The notes under the pieces: model-generated
Databases searched by the model: none
The model's input: the letters and a program-made list of their open reading frames with translations, nothing else
What the model was told of the DNA's origin: nothing
Assembly: GCF_030506285.1 (NCBI RefSeq)
Contig: NZ_CP119422.1
Coordinates: 3,367,001-3,431,000 of the forward strand
Direction: 5' to 3'
DNA: 64,000 nt
Source: Catalinimonas niigatensis
GTDB lineage: Bacteria > Bacteroidota > Bacteroidia > Cytophagales > Cyclobacteriaceae
Shown here: piece by piece, positions 8,580 to 18,026 of the stretch
How positions within the stretch are numbered: the stretch's first letter is position 1
Layout: each line of letters opens with the position of its first letter
Made by a program: the position numbers and the translations under genes

Positions 8580-9842
8580 CTATACAGATGCCTCCGACGC
8601 TTCTCTGGAACCTACCTCAGTAGGGGTTCCAGCAGTATTTTTTGAGTTTTTCTGCCAGAAGAAGAAGATCGTAAACAATACAATCAGAATGATGGGAAAC
8701 ACTAACATTTTTTCCAGTGTTTCCTGCCCAGTGGCTAATTCCAGTGCATTACCCGTAAGCCCCTGAGCTTCAAATAATACTCTGGAATTATCTATCCAGT
8801 TACCAATGATAGGCTGAAAAATAGCTGAAGAGAACATGCCTACTGCTCCTATGACAGACATACCCAAAGCACTGCTTAAAGGTACTCTTTGTGCCGCAGC
8901 TCCTACCATTACAGGCCAGAAATAGCAGTAACCAAGACCAAATATAAGGGCTGCTACATAGGCTATAGGGCCAGTAACTGTGCTAAACATATAAATACCA
9001 ATTGCTGCAAGGATAGAGCCTCCCAGTAGTACCCCCGTCTGCCCTAGTTTGCCAACAACAGGTCCGGCAAAAAATCTTCCTACAGTAGCTACTCCAAATG
9101 TCAAAGCCAATATAAACATAGGCTCTGCTCCGCTGCTGCTTAATATGATGCTTACCCACTGGTTTGGGCCAAATTCAGTAATTGCAGTTAAGAACATCGC
9201 AAAGAACAAGAATCCGTAAACAGGAGAGAACATTGCCTTAAAATTCTCTTTAAGGGAAGTAGCTCCCTCTACTTTGGCTTTAGGGAAAGTCTTGCCAAAG
9301 AACATCACAGCATAAATGATTGTAGGAATGATCAAAATCCATATCTGTGCTTCCCAACCCATATTAAAATCTGTCATAAATTTGGAAACAATGGACCCAA
9401 CTACAATACTACCTGGAAACCACATATGAAACCTGTTAAGCATTTTGTTCATTTTCAGGCCAGAATACATATCTGCGATCATAGGATTACAGGCAGCCTC
9501 TGTACAACCATTACCAAAACCAATCAATAGAGTAGAGATAAGCAAACCTACATAACCACCTGCATAAATGGTCAGCAGAATACCCAACGTATGGGTAACA
9601 AAAGCTACTGTCATGATATTCTTAGGTCCCACAGTATGGTATACCAAACCTCCAATGACCATGGAAATGGGAAACCCAAAGAACCACATGGAGTTAATAA
9701 ATCCTAACTGTTCGGCAGTAAGACCAAATTCCTCACCCAACTGAGGTAATATTCCAGCTCTGATGGAAAAAGTAAAGCCTGTGGTAATCAGTGCAAAGCA
9801 ACTCCCATAAAATAGGGCGTTTTTGTTGACGTTTTCGTTCAT
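8580..9842 (-). CDS. MFS transporter, 12 TM, substrate unknown
   Basis: The 420-residue product is a polytopic inner-membrane protein with about 12 hydrophobic segments and no signal peptide. It shows major facilitator features: an N-terminal half with LITTGFTFSIRAG in TM1, a TM4-TM5 stretch GFGNGCTEAACNPMIADMY and a central cytoplasmic loop rich in Lys (about 190-205, KTFPKAKVEG). The organisation recalls sugar/proton symporters of the FucP type often found beside sugar-processing genes in Bacteroidota. That would fit import of the products delivered by the neighbouring SusCD system, but this is inference. The ATG at 9842 follows an AT-rich gap. It is transcribed alone. Confidence 0.85.
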   Translation of the reverse strand: MNENVNKNALFYGSCFALITTGFTFSIRAGILPQLGEEFGLTAEQLGFINSMWFFGFPISMVIGGLVYHTVGPKNIMTVAFVTHTLGILLTIYAGGYVGLLISTLLIGFGNGCTEAACNPMIADMYSGLKMNKMLNRFHMWFPGSIVVGSIVSKFMTDFNMGWEAQIWILIIPTIIYAVMFFGKTFPKAKVEGATSLKENFKAMFSPVYGFLFFAMFLTAITEFGPNQWVSIILSSSGAEPMFILALTFGVATVGRFFAGPVVGKLGQTGVLLGGSILAAIGIYMFSTVTGPIAYVAALIFGLGYCYFWPVMVGAAAQRVPLSSALGMSVIGAVGMFSSAIFQPIIGNWIDNSRVLFEAQGLTGNALELATGQETLEKMLVFPIILIVLFTIFFFWQKNSKNTAGTPTEVGSREASEASV

Positions 9843-10388
9843 TGGTTTTAGGTTTTAGGTTATTTAATATTTTTTAACAATTTATTGAAAATCATCAAAC
9901 AATTTAAAAAAATGAATTTACTGTTTAGATTTTTTGATAAATAAACTATGGCGTATTGAGCTTTCTTAAAGTATTACAAACCTTTTTTCATATTACATTA
10001 TTTAGGCTTCGTATTCATTGGACCATATGATAAGAAGGAATACCTATAAATTGGCATTACTCTTAAAGTTTTAATATCTATTAACTACTCAGGATCAGAG
10101 GCTTTTTAATCAGAAAGCCCTTTTCCAGCTTTAATACAAACACATCTCATATTTGGCTGATATGAGACACAAAAATTTTCCTATGAAATATACCTTCATT
10201 TAATTGATTAAAGATTTAATGTTTTTAGTTTTAATTCAAAAGGTTTGCAAATAAATATAGAGGTTATGGTAAAAAATTAAAAGTAAAGGGATGTAATTCA
10301 TTTACTTTTAAAATATTTCCAGTACAGCTAACCACAAAAAAAGCCAGACAAAACTGCCTGGCTCTATATAATTATGTACGGTGATATG
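9843..10388. other. AT-rich intergenic region upstream of the MFS gene
   Basis: This 546-base gap holds no supported gene. The only clear element is the terminator of the bamA/ompH block at 10336-10363. No perfect TAnnTTTG element was found on the minus strand for the MFS gene. Confidence 0.6.
10336..10363 (-). terminator. Terminator of the uppS-bamA-ompH operon
   Basis: AGCCAG (10342-10347) pairs with CTGGCT (10358-10363), with a further CA/TG pair after one mismatch. The minus strand continues with a run of seven T (10342-10336). It lies 25 bases past the last ompH stop codon. Confidence 0.8.
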
Positions 10389-10973
10389 CTATCTGTTATT
10401 GCTGCCATCCGTACCAGTACCACTACTACCAGTAGTAGGAGTGATCCCCATTGCCTGTAGTATCATGTCTGAGATATCAGCCTCTTCTTTGTTTTTTACA
10501 TAAAGTAAAATAGGATTGCCAGGAACGCCTGCACTAAAGATGTGAGTGTAAGCATTTTGCTCAGCTACTTTATCTATATTGGTTTGAATTTTTTCGTATA
10601 CTGGCTCCAGTAACTCACCTTCTTTACGTTGCATGGCAAGCTGTGCTTCCTGCTGATCTTGTTGAATCTGCTGTTGTAATTCCTGTAGTTGTTGCTCCTT
10701 TTCCTGACGGGCCTGCTCAGTCATAGTAGCAGCACCTTGCTGATATTCCTGATACTGTTGCTGAAGTCCCTGCATGGTTGCCTGGATTTTGTTCGTCAGT
10801 TGACGCTGATAAGCCTGTAATTCTGATTGAATTTGTTTGGCTTCTGGCATCTGAGCTAAGATATAATCTGTGTCAACATACGCAATTTTTACATTTCCCT
10901 GTGCCTGTACACCAACTGCAAACAGGGTTAACATAGCACTTACAAATAGAGTTTTAAGCTTCATTCTATTCAA
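10389..10973 (-). CDS. OmpH/Skp family periplasmic chaperone (second copy)
   Basis: Skp-type chaperones hold unfolded outer-membrane proteins in the periplasm until BamA inserts them. The 194-residue product has a signal peptide (cleavage near VQAQG, about residue 25), the family opening VKIAYVDTDYILAQMPEAK, then a long Gln-rich coiled coil (about 45-130) and a C-terminal strand region (HIFSAGVPGNPILLYV). The tail is Gly/Ser/Thr-rich and low complexity. An internal ATG at codon 4 is an equally good start. It is the last gene of the bamA block, 32 bases after its paralogue. Confidence 0.93.
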   Translation of the reverse strand: MNRMKLKTLFVSAMLTLFAVGVQAQGNVKIAYVDTDYILAQMPEAKQIQSELQAYQRQLTNKIQATMQGLQQQYQEYQQGAATMTEQARQEKEQQLQELQQQIQQDQQEAQLAMQRKEGELLEPVYEKIQTNIDKVAEQNAYTHIFSAGVPGNPILLYVKNKEEADISDMILQAMGITPTTGSSGTGTDGSNNR

Positions 10974-11005
10974 TATTTATTAATTACTAAATCTATATTT
11001 ATTAT

Positions 11006-11566
11006 TTAACGAATTACATCTTCTTTGTCACCTAACCCTAGTTCATCCAGTATATAATCTGTATAATCATGAATGGGATCTGTGTAAGTCATCACCATAT
11101 CGCCCGATTTATCAAAAACAATCTGTAATTTGTGCTGATTGGCTACTTTTTCTACTGCTTCAAAGACTTGATCCAATACCGGCTTGATTACTTCTTGCTT
11201 TTTTAGGTACAGTAGTCCTTCAAAACCAAACACTTTTTGTGTATACTCCTTCAATTTGCTTTCCATCTGGTGTATAGTCTCCAGCCGTTCCTTTCGCATC
11301 TCTTCTGTTAACAATACTTCTTCGGCTTTTAATTCACTATACATTTCATCTATCTCTAATTGCTTGGCCTGGATTTCTCCCTGCCACTCAGTAGCTAGCT
11401 GATCTATTTGCTCCTGAGCTTTTTGGTAATCAGGCATTTTACTCAATACAAAATCAGAGTTATAATACCCAAACTTTTGTGCTGATGCTTCATAGCTTAG
11501 CAAACTGGCGCACAAAGCTACTAAAACAAATGGGAAGCTGAGTATTTTTTTGCATTTAATCACCAT
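11006..11566 (-). CDS. OmpH/Skp family periplasmic chaperone (first copy)
   Basis: This is the first of two tandem Skp-like genes behind bamA. The 186-residue product has an N-terminal signal (about 1-29, ending YEASAQ), the motif FGYYNSDFVLSKMPDYQKAQ, a coiled coil of roughly residues 50-115 and the C-terminal pattern KLQIVFDKSGDMVMTYTDP. It would form a trimeric jellyfish-like holdase for outer-membrane barrel proteins. It lies 43 bases after bamA on the same strand. The two copies differ clearly in sequence (the second is Gln-rich), so they are old paralogues rather than a recent duplication. Confidence 0.93.
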   Translation of the reverse strand: MVIKCKKILSFPFVLVALCASLLSYEASAQKFGYYNSDFVLSKMPDYQKAQEQIDQLATEWQGEIQAKQLEIDEMYSELKAEEVLLTEEMRKERLETIHQMESKLKEYTQKVFGFEGLLYLKKQEVIKPVLDQVFEAVEKVANQHKLQIVFDKSGDMVMTYTDPIHDYTDYILDELGLGDKEDVIR

Positions 11567-11609
11567 AATCTTACATCAAAAGCTGTGCCTGATCATTCTT
11601 TTATGAAAG

Positions 11610-14288
11610 TTATCTGATTTGCTGACCTATACGGAAGTGGAACTCAGGACCGGGAGGGCGAATTTCTTGCCCGGGTATAGCAAGTTCGTCAAATCCATAT
11701 CCCCAGTCAATTCCTAATAAGCCAAAGGCAGGCATAAAGATACGGGCACCCACACCTGCTGATTTGTACAAATCAAAAGGATTATACTTGCTGTACTCAG
11801 CAAAGTTATTACCTCCTTCTACAAAGCCGAGCACATAGATCGTAGCAGATGGGTTGGGAGAAATCAGATAACGCAGTTCCAAGGAGTATTTATTGTAGGC
11901 TATACCACCGTCAACACCAGTATCAGGGTCGCTAGGCTCAATCCTATTATCCGGATAACCTCTCAAACCAATCAGTTCCTGGGCTACGATGAATTGCTGC
12001 CCGGCCATACCAGCACCTCCCATAGAAAATCTTTCAAAAGGTGAATTGATACCCGCTCCATAAGAACCAAAAAGGCCGAAGTGCATATTGGCATTCAATA
12101 CCAGATTTTCTCCCAGTTTCATGTAATACTTGGCATCAAACATCCAGCGATGGTATTCCAACAACTTATACCTTTCGTTGGGCTCCATAGAGCTATAATC
12201 TAAATCCTTAAATAAGGAGTAAGGAGGGGTAAAGCTTGCTTCCAACGATATGGATGAACCTGTACGTGGAAACATGGGACTATCTATACTATTTCGAGCA
12301 ATAACGTTTGATAAGGAGATGTTACTAAATGATCCGTTAGAGATTCCTATTCCTAAATTATAATTGTATAAATCATACTGACGGAATTGCAAACTATTGC
12401 TTACAGTAAAGAAATCGTCCGGCCACTTCACTCTTCTTCCTATACCTATGCTGGCATTAGTAATTTTAATTGACTGTTCAATGTTAGCACCGAATCCAAA
12501 ACGTGCAGCTCCCGGATTAGAAATCGTCCGGGAAAGGCCGATAGTTAGGTTATTGGGTTTCTTGCCTCCCAACCAGGGTTCTGAAAAAGTGGCTGAATAA
12601 CTTTGGAATACCCGTCCACTGGACTGCATACGTAAAGACAGTTTTTGTCCGTCGCCTACTGGCAGAGGACGCCAACGGTCAAAGTGAGGAATATTTCTTA
12701 CCGAGAAGTTGTTGAAAACTAAGCCTAGTGTACCGACAAATCCATAGAATCCGCCCCAACCTCCGGAAAGCTCAATCTGGTCACTGGGTCTTTCCACCAG
12801 TTTGTATTCTATATCCACAGTACCATCGGCAGGGTTAGGGATAGGGTTGATACCTATCTGCTCAGGATCAAAATAGCCAAGTTGAGATAGCTCGCGCTGG
12901 GTGCGGATCAGATCTCTACGACTAAATTTTTGACCCGGTACGGTATAAATTTCACGACGTATGACGTGATCGTTGGTGCGGTCATTGCCACTAATGATGA
13001 TTTTACTGATGGTAGCCTGCTCCCCTTCAAAGATACGCATCTCCACATCTATAGAATCATCTTCTATACTTACTTCTACTGGATTTACATTGAAGAACAG
13101 GTAGCCATTGTCCATATAAAGAGAACTAACATCTAATCCTGCAGGATTAAAATTAAGACGCTTATTCAGATTTTCAAGGTCATACACATCTCCCTTTTCA
13201 ACACCTAATACCCTAGCCAGGGTCTCATCATCATAGATGTAATTTCCTGTCCAGAGCACGTTACGGAAATAGTAGCGCTGTCCTTCATCTATAGTAATAT
13301 CAACGTTGATTGTATTTTCACCAGACTTATAGATACTATCAGAGACGATGGTAGCATCGCGATACCCTTTGGAATTATAAAAGTCAATGAGTGCAGTTTT
13401 GTCCGCCTGATACTCGTCTTGTATAAATTTGGAGCCGTTGAAGAAATTCAACTTTACATGTTCATCCAAGTACTCTTTGGCCTCAGGAAAAGACGTTTCT
13501 TCCTGCCTGGTAAAGAAGTTTTTTAGTTTAGTAGCATTTAGGCTGACTAGTTTATTCACTAAATCTTCTACTAATGTGAAGCGTACCTTTTCATTGGTTT
13601 TCTTCATCTTCCCTTCTAACTTCTTCTCACTAAAGACATCAGCTCCTTTAATATTGATGCGCTTGATCTTGACTTTTTCTTTTTTATCTACATCGATGTT
13701 GAGTACCATATTGTTGGTAAGGAGGGTATCTAAATCCCGTTTAATATCCACTTCAACATTCAAATAGCCTTTGTCTATAAAGAAATCTGCTACTGCATTC
13801 TTAGCACGGTTGATCAGCGCTTCGTCTACAATTTGTCCGCGAATCAGCTTAAGGTCTTCTGTAATTTCTGTCTCCTGGCTGCTGTTTACACCGGTCAGAT
13901 TAATTTTACTTAGGCGGGGCTTCTCTGCCAATTCAATGACAAGGTAAATTTTGTCTCCCTCAATCTTGCTGTATGAGACTTTTACATCTCCTAGGATCTT
14001 CTGTTTCCATAGTTTTTTGATGGCATCACTAATTTCAGGGCCTGGCACCATGATGCGATCACCCACTTCCAAACCGGAGAGTGAAACCAATGCATTTTCG
14101 TTCAGTACTTTGGCACCCACTACAGAGATCTGAGCAATTTCATACTCTTTAGGCTCCATGTAGCTGACATCCAAAGATTGATCTGCGGTTTGCGTTTTTC
14201 TTCCTGTTCGTCCTACACCAATCTGAGCACTTGCTGTATTCACAGCGATATATAGAATAGTGAGTAATATTAAAGGTAGTTTTTTCAT
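11610..14288 (-). CDS. bamA: Outer-membrane protein assembly factor BamA
   Basis: BamA is the central barrel that folds and inserts beta-barrel proteins into the outer membrane. The 892-residue product has a signal peptide (cleavage near TASAQ), consecutive POTRA domains over about residues 45-480 (for example ISVVGAKVLNENALVSLSGL and ISKIIISGNDRTNDHVIRRE), and an Omp85 barrel from about 500 to the end with the SVRNIPHFDRWRPLPVGDGQ region and RGYPDN near 775. It follows uppS by 7 bases and precedes two ompH genes, the usual Bacteroidota order. The last residues are not aromatic (IGQQIR). Confidence 0.96.
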   Translation of the reverse strand: MKKLPLILLTILYIAVNTASAQIGVGRTGRKTQTADQSLDVSYMEPKEYEIAQISVVGAKVLNENALVSLSGLEVGDRIMVPGPEISDAIKKLWKQKILGDVKVSYSKIEGDKIYLVIELAEKPRLSKINLTGVNSSQETEITEDLKLIRGQIVDEALINRAKNAVADFFIDKGYLNVEVDIKRDLDTLLTNNMVLNIDVDKKEKVKIKRINIKGADVFSEKKLEGKMKKTNEKVRFTLVEDLVNKLVSLNATKLKNFFTRQEETSFPEAKEYLDEHVKLNFFNGSKFIQDEYQADKTALIDFYNSKGYRDATIVSDSIYKSGENTINVDITIDEGQRYYFRNVLWTGNYIYDDETLARVLGVEKGDVYDLENLNKRLNFNPAGLDVSSLYMDNGYLFFNVNPVEVSIEDDSIDVEMRIFEGEQATISKIIISGNDRTNDHVIRREIYTVPGQKFSRRDLIRTQRELSQLGYFDPEQIGINPIPNPADGTVDIEYKLVERPSDQIELSGGWGGFYGFVGTLGLVFNNFSVRNIPHFDRWRPLPVGDGQKLSLRMQSSGRVFQSYSATFSEPWLGGKKPNNLTIGLSRTISNPGAARFGFGANIEQSIKITNASIGIGRRVKWPDDFFTVSNSLQFRQYDLYNYNLGIGISNGSFSNISLSNVIARNSIDSPMFPRTGSSISLEASFTPPYSLFKDLDYSSMEPNERYKLLEYHRWMFDAKYYMKLGENLVLNANMHFGLFGSYGAGINSPFERFSMGGAGMAGQQFIVAQELIGLRGYPDNRIEPSDPDTGVDGGIAYNKYSLELRYLISPNPSATIYVLGFVEGGNNFAEYSKYNPFDLYKSAGVGARIFMPAFGLLGIDWGYGFDELAIPGQEIRPPGPEFHFRIGQQIR

Positions 14289-14295
14289 TTGAGTG

Positions 14296-15033
14296 CTAAG
14301 ATTTCACTTGCTCACTGATTTTGCCGAATCTTCTCTCCCGCTGCTGAAAAGCAAAGATTGCTTCGTATAAATGCTCTCTTCTGAAGTCAGGCCACAGTAC
14401 GGGTGTTACATAAAGTTCTGTGTATGCGATTTGCCAAAGCAGAAAATTACTTATCCGCATCTCCCCGCTGGTACGGATTAATAATTCCGGGTCTGGAATA
14501 TTTTTAGTACTGAGTAAGTTTTCCCACAATGAAACGTTCACCTCTGAGGATTGAAGCTGATCATTCTCAACCATTTGAGCAATTTTTTTTGCAGCCTGTA
14601 GTATTTCCCAGCGTCCACTATAGTTGAGCGCCAGTATGAGAGTTAAACCTGTGTTGCTGTTAGTAAGTTCGATTGCTTCTTTTAATTTATGATTGCAACT
14701 TTTAGGGAGGCTTTCAAGGTCTCCTATAGCCGTCAGACGTACATTATTTTTCATTAATGTTTCCACTTCGTTACTGATAGTGGATACCAGCAACTGCATC
14801 AGAGCTTCTACTTCTAATTTGGGCCTGCCCCAGTTTTCAGTAGAGAAAGCATACAGCGTTAAATAATGCACGCCCAACTCCGCACATCCTTCTGTCACTT
14901 CTCTGACGGCCTCTATAGCATTTTGATGTCCGAACACTCTGGCTGCCCCTTTCTTTTTTGCCCAACGTCCATTACCGTCCATGATAACGGCAATATGCTC
15001 CGGCAAATTATTATGGTCTAATTTCTCTTTCAT
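14296..15033 (-). CDS. uppS: Isoprenyl transferase (undecaprenyl diphosphate synthase)
   Basis: This cytosolic cis-prenyltransferase condenses isopentenyl diphosphate units onto farnesyl diphosphate to make the C55 lipid carrier for peptidoglycan and surface polysaccharide. The 245 residues carry the whole family signature: MDGNGRWAKKKG with catalytic Asp19, YAFSTENWGRP, and RTSGEMRISNFLLWQ near residue 192. Length is normal. It lies immediately upstream of bamA (7-base gap), so lipid carrier and barrel-assembly genes share a transcript. A -7-like element lies just upstream at 15046-15053. Confidence 0.96.
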   Translation of the reverse strand: MKEKLDHNNLPEHIAVIMDGNGRWAKKKGAARVFGHQNAIEAVREVTEGCAELGVHYLTLYAFSTENWGRPKLEVEALMQLLVSTISNEVETLMKNNVRLTAIGDLESLPKSCNHKLKEAIELTNSNTGLTLILALNYSGRWEILQAAKKIAQMVENDQLQSSEVNVSLWENLLSTKNIPDPELLIRTSGEMRISNFLLWQIAYTELYVTPVLWPDFRREHLYEAIFAFQQRERRFGKISEQVKS

Positions 15034-15045
15034 GCGATCTCAGTG

Positions 15046-15053
15046 CAAATGTA
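15046..15053 (-). promoter_or_regulatory. Candidate -7 element upstream of uppS
   Basis: The minus strand reads TACATTTG, a perfect TAnnTTTG match, 13 bases before the uppS start codon. No good -33 box sits at the expected 19-base distance, and the leader would be very short. Confidence 0.35.
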
Positions 15054-15100
15054 GAATGCAAGTTACAAAATTGCACTATTTTTTTCTACGGATGAAGGCT

Positions 15101-15817
15101 CTAATTAAACATGTAGGGGCAGGGGATAGTATAAAAGGTATAACTCAAACTCACTCCTAAGAAATAATACCAATCTTTGTCATGCTGGTTACCGTATGCG
15201 TAATTTTTTACATCCAGTTCACCTCCAGAAATATTATCAATATGATCAAAGAAAGTTTTTCTGACTCCTCCCTCTACACCTATCTGCCATCTCGGATTAA
15301 TTATGTACTTAAACCCTAAACCGAAAGGTATCACCAACTGCACATTGCTGTACTCTTCTGTTTTTTCTTCTGGTTGTCCGAAAAACGCTACTCCTGCACC
15401 CAGGAAGAAGTAAGGCGTCCATCGCAGAATCTTTGGATTTTCTCTAAAATCCAGAAAGTGATATTCCATTACTGAAGACAACTCGATAATTCCCTTACTA
15501 AAGCTGGTATCTCTGGCCTGTGCTAATGCATCAAAAGGATGACTATCATCTCCATAAAGCCATCCACCTGTAAAGCCCGCTCTAAGGCTAACGGCTTCAT
15601 TGAGGTTTCTTCGGTAATGGAAAGATAAGCCTGGTTGAAAATTCTTAGCTTTGATTTTTCTAGCCAGTTCTCCAGTATAGTTGAATGCTCCTATTCCAAA
15701 CCCAACTTCATTCTTTTGAGCATTGCAATGATTTCCATAAAACATAAATGCTAAGAAGAATAGCAGAGCCACTCCTCCCGGAGAGTTTAGTACAATTGAC
15801 CGATCAGCGTAAAACAA
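15101..15817 (-). CDS. DUF6089-like outer-membrane beta-barrel protein
   Basis: The 238-residue product has an N-terminal hydrophobic signal (FFLAFMFYGNHCNAQ) and then alternating polar/aromatic strands typical of small 8-strand barrels, for example FGIGAFNYTGELA and GLGFKYIINPRWQIGVEGG. It resembles the DUF6089 proteins encoded beside uppS and bamA in Bacteroidota; function is not established. The frame opens just after a stop codon and has no ATG before the signal peptide. The start is TTG at 15817 or possibly the GTG 15 codons later. The gene begins about 80 bases after a strong terminator, so it probably starts a transcription unit. Confidence 0.8.
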   Translation of the reverse strand: MFYADRSIVLNSPGGVALLFFLAFMFYGNHCNAQKNEVGFGIGAFNYTGELARKIKAKNFQPGLSFHYRRNLNEAVSLRAGFTGGWLYGDDSHPFDALAQARDTSFSKGIIELSSVMEYHFLDFRENPKILRWTPYFFLGAGVAFFGQPEEKTEEYSNVQLVIPFGLGFKYIINPRWQIGVEGGVRKTFFDHIDNISGGELDVKNYAYGNQHDKDWYYFLGVSLSYTFYTIPCPYMFN

Positions 15818-15896
15818 TGTGTTTGCTTTATTTAATGATAATTTAACCTAATAACTCAGGAATGGGATCGTTTGGTATATGGAGAGAAGGAAATCT

Positions 15897-15933
15897 AATG
15901 AAAAAGGGTTACAGATTGTAACCCTTTTTCATT
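15897..15933 (-). terminator. Strong hairpin terminator overlapping the stop of the upstream DUF6089 gene
   Basis: A perfect 16-bp stem (15897-15912 with 15918-15933) around a 5-base loop contains the T5 run within its descending arm. It overlaps the stop codon of the preceding gene by two bases. Confidence 0.8.
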
Positions 15934-17026
15934 ACCTTGGCCTAAAGCTACTTTTCTTAAATGGGCTAGGCCCAATCATAATTACGGCCCTAATAGTAGT
16001 AGTAATGAATATATCGTTGTCACTTGGGTTGCCCCGTTTGGCTCCCGCCTGACCGTATCCCCGAAGGTGTACATAATCCAGTCCATCGGCGCCAGTATAA
16101 CTTGGAAGATTATTTGTGTTGACTAACTCACTATTCACTAAAGCATCAAACCTATTTTCTCCTGATACTACATCCACTGGTTCTAAAGCACGATCTGACA
16201 TTATTTTAGCTAGCTCACTCCCTAAAGAACCTTTATCCACATAATCACCACTTATATCATCAAGATAGTCAGTAAATAAAAAGCGATATCCCACTTCTGC
16301 TTCTAAATCTAGTATCTGGCTCACTCTAAATCTGACACCTGCTCCTACAGGAATGCTAAAGCTAAAATTACTATAGCTTTTTCCTTCTGTTTGCAAATCT
16401 TTAAGAGCTACCCATTCTCCAGCCTGTGCAGGCAAAATAGTATCCCCGGCGTGCAGAATAGCTTGACTAGGTACCAAGCCTTTAGGGTTGTGATGAAAAG
16501 CAGCCACTCCGGCAAATACATAAGGAGTGAAATTCAGACGCATAATTACTGAAAAGGGATTGGAGAATATATCATATATACCTACAACAGAAAATTCTTT
16601 GATGTTATTTCTAAACTGTAAATTTCTGGCATAGCGGTAGATAGCCTCTCCGTTCTCAGGGTTTGCCACTTCATAATCGTTGCTACTTAAGCGCCCATAC
16701 ATAAATGCTGCCCTCATCGAGAGAGAAGAACCTAATCTCACACTTGAAGAAATACCTATACCCGGTCTGGTAAACGATATGTCTGTACTGAGAATGCTAG
16801 ACTTTGGCGCTATATCACCAAAATAATTGAGTGCATTTAAAGATGCTCCCAGTGTAATGTATTGTTTAGCATTGGCGAAAGCTATTTTACTTCCACGAAA
16901 TTGAGAAACACGGCTATTTTGGTTCCGATATTGCCTTTTTCTACGTCTGTCCTGAGCATCAGCTTCTTGTGACAGGACAAAAAACAAGACGAATAAAAGA
17001 CAAGCTAATTTGTAAGTTTTCTGCAT
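15932..17026 (-). CDS. DUF6089 family outer-membrane beta-barrel protein
   Basis: The 364-residue product begins with a signal peptide (cleavage near EADAQ) followed by a very basic stretch (DRRRKRQYRNQN). The rest reads as amphipathic beta-strands, for example YITLGASLNALNYFGDIAPK, GVRFRVSQILDLEAEVGYRF and a C-terminal TTTIRAVIMIGP strand. It is a larger relative of the downstream 238-residue barrel protein. It sits between nadK and uppS, the normal place for this family in Cytophagales. An accessory role in outer-membrane biogenesis is inferred from this conserved context only. A strong hairpin ends its transcript. Confidence 0.85.
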   Translation of the reverse strand: MQKTYKLACLLFVLFFVLSQEADAQDRRRKRQYRNQNSRVSQFRGSKIAFANAKQYITLGASLNALNYFGDIAPKSSILSTDISFTRPGIGISSSVRLGSSLSMRAAFMYGRLSSNDYEVANPENGEAIYRYARNLQFRNNIKEFSVVGIYDIFSNPFSVIMRLNFTPYVFAGVAAFHHNPKGLVPSQAILHAGDTILPAQAGEWVALKDLQTEGKSYSNFSFSIPVGAGVRFRVSQILDLEAEVGYRFLFTDYLDDISGDYVDKGSLGSELAKIMSDRALEPVDVVSGENRFDALVNSELVNTNNLPSYTGADGLDYVHLRGYGQAGAKRGNPSDNDIFITTTIRAVIMIGPSPFKKSSFRPR

Positions 17027-17105
17027 CTGAATATGCCTTTAGGCGAATTCCTAAAATGAACTGTTAGTTACAGTAAATAAATATTGCACACAAATTCTAT
17101 AAAAA

Positions 17106-17981
17106 TCAATTTCTTACATCAAGCCCCCAATTAAGCTTCTGCCGGAGTGTATTTAAAAAATTACTCCCACTAAACTTAATCAATTTTACTTTAAAATCAC
17201 TCTTTTGGATGATCAATTCTGTTGAGGTATTGATAGTATATGATCTGGAATCCAAAGATAATAAAAAGTTTTCACTCCTACTTTCTACTTTGAGTGAGAT
17301 TATACTCTCATCAGAAACTACTAAAGGCCTTACTGTTAAGTTATGTGGACTTACAGGCGTAATGATAAGATTGCTGGAGTGAGGCGAGACCACAGGACCT
17401 CCGCAACTTAAAGAATAGCCAGTAGACCCAGTTGGGGTAGACACGATCAATCCATCCGCCCAGTAGGAATTAAGAAACAGACCATCTATATAAGCATGCA
17501 CAATGATCATAGCTGATGTATCTTTCTTAATTACCGTAAATTCATTAAGGGCAAAATTGAGTCCATCCGCTATTGAAGTCTCAGAGGCTATTGCTATCAA
17601 TGTCCGGTGATCATAATAGAATTTCTTCTCAAAAAGTAAAGCAATAGCTTGTTGCACATTATCCTGTGCAACTGTCGCCAGAAATCCCAGACGGCCAGTA
17701 TTTACTCCCAAAATGGGAATTTCACTTTTACCTACATGCGTTACTGTTTCTAATAGGGTACCATCGCCTCCAATACTAATTGCATAAGCAACATCTGGTA
17801 TACCATCAATAGTATAGTATACTTTACAACCGACAAGACTGAGATCGCTATATTTAAGGAGATTATAAAAAATATCAGATATATATATCTGTACCTGATT
17901 ACTATTCAGGGCATTGAGTAGGTCTTTAATATAGGGAAGGCTATCCTGGTTCACCTTCCTTCCGTGAATAGCAATTTTCAT
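17106..17981 (-). CDS. nadK: NAD kinase
   Basis: NAD kinase phosphorylates NAD to NADP in the cytosol. The 291 residues contain the diagnostic GGDGTLLE (71-78, catalytic Asp73), NTGRLGFLA near 95-103, and STPTGSTGYSLSCGGP near 180-195. Length is normal. A -7-like element (18007-18014) precedes it, but the spacing of 45 bases to the upstream CBS gene also allows co-transcription. Confidence 0.97.
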   Translation of the reverse strand: MKIAIHGRKVNQDSLPYIKDLLNALNSNQVQIYISDIFYNLLKYSDLSLVGCKVYYTIDGIPDVAYAISIGGDGTLLETVTHVGKSEIPILGVNTGRLGFLATVAQDNVQQAIALLFEKKFYYDHRTLIAIASETSIADGLNFALNEFTVIKKDTSAMIIVHAYIDGLFLNSYWADGLIVSTPTGSTGYSLSCGGPVVSPHSSNLIITPVSPHNLTVRPLVVSDESIISLKVESRSENFLLSLDSRSYTINTSTELIIQKSDFKVKLIKFSGSNFLNTLRQKLNWGLDVRN

Positions 17982-18006
17982 AGGATGAAGTACGTTCTTC
18001 TTGAAC

Positions 18007-18014
18007 CAAAGATA
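18007..18014 (-). promoter_or_regulatory. Candidate -7 element upstream of nadK
   Basis: The minus strand reads TATCTTTG, a perfect TAnnTTTG match, about 25 bases before the nadK start codon. No -33 box is evident. Confidence 0.35.
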
Positions 18015-18026
18015 ACAAATAGCAAC

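Noticed and set aside
8482-8766. Plus-strand frame of 94 codons near the MFS gene end
   Set aside because: Two thirds is antisense to the MFS C-terminus; no start signal or homology pattern.
10389-10973. CAG-like repeats in the ompH gene as a tandem repeat
   Set aside because: The repetitive look comes from many Gln codons in a coiled coil and has no regular DNA period.
11610-11660. BamA lacking a C-terminal aromatic residue as a sign of truncation
   Set aside because: The end IGQQIR follows a normal last strand, and the total length is normal; I believe this ending is common in the order.
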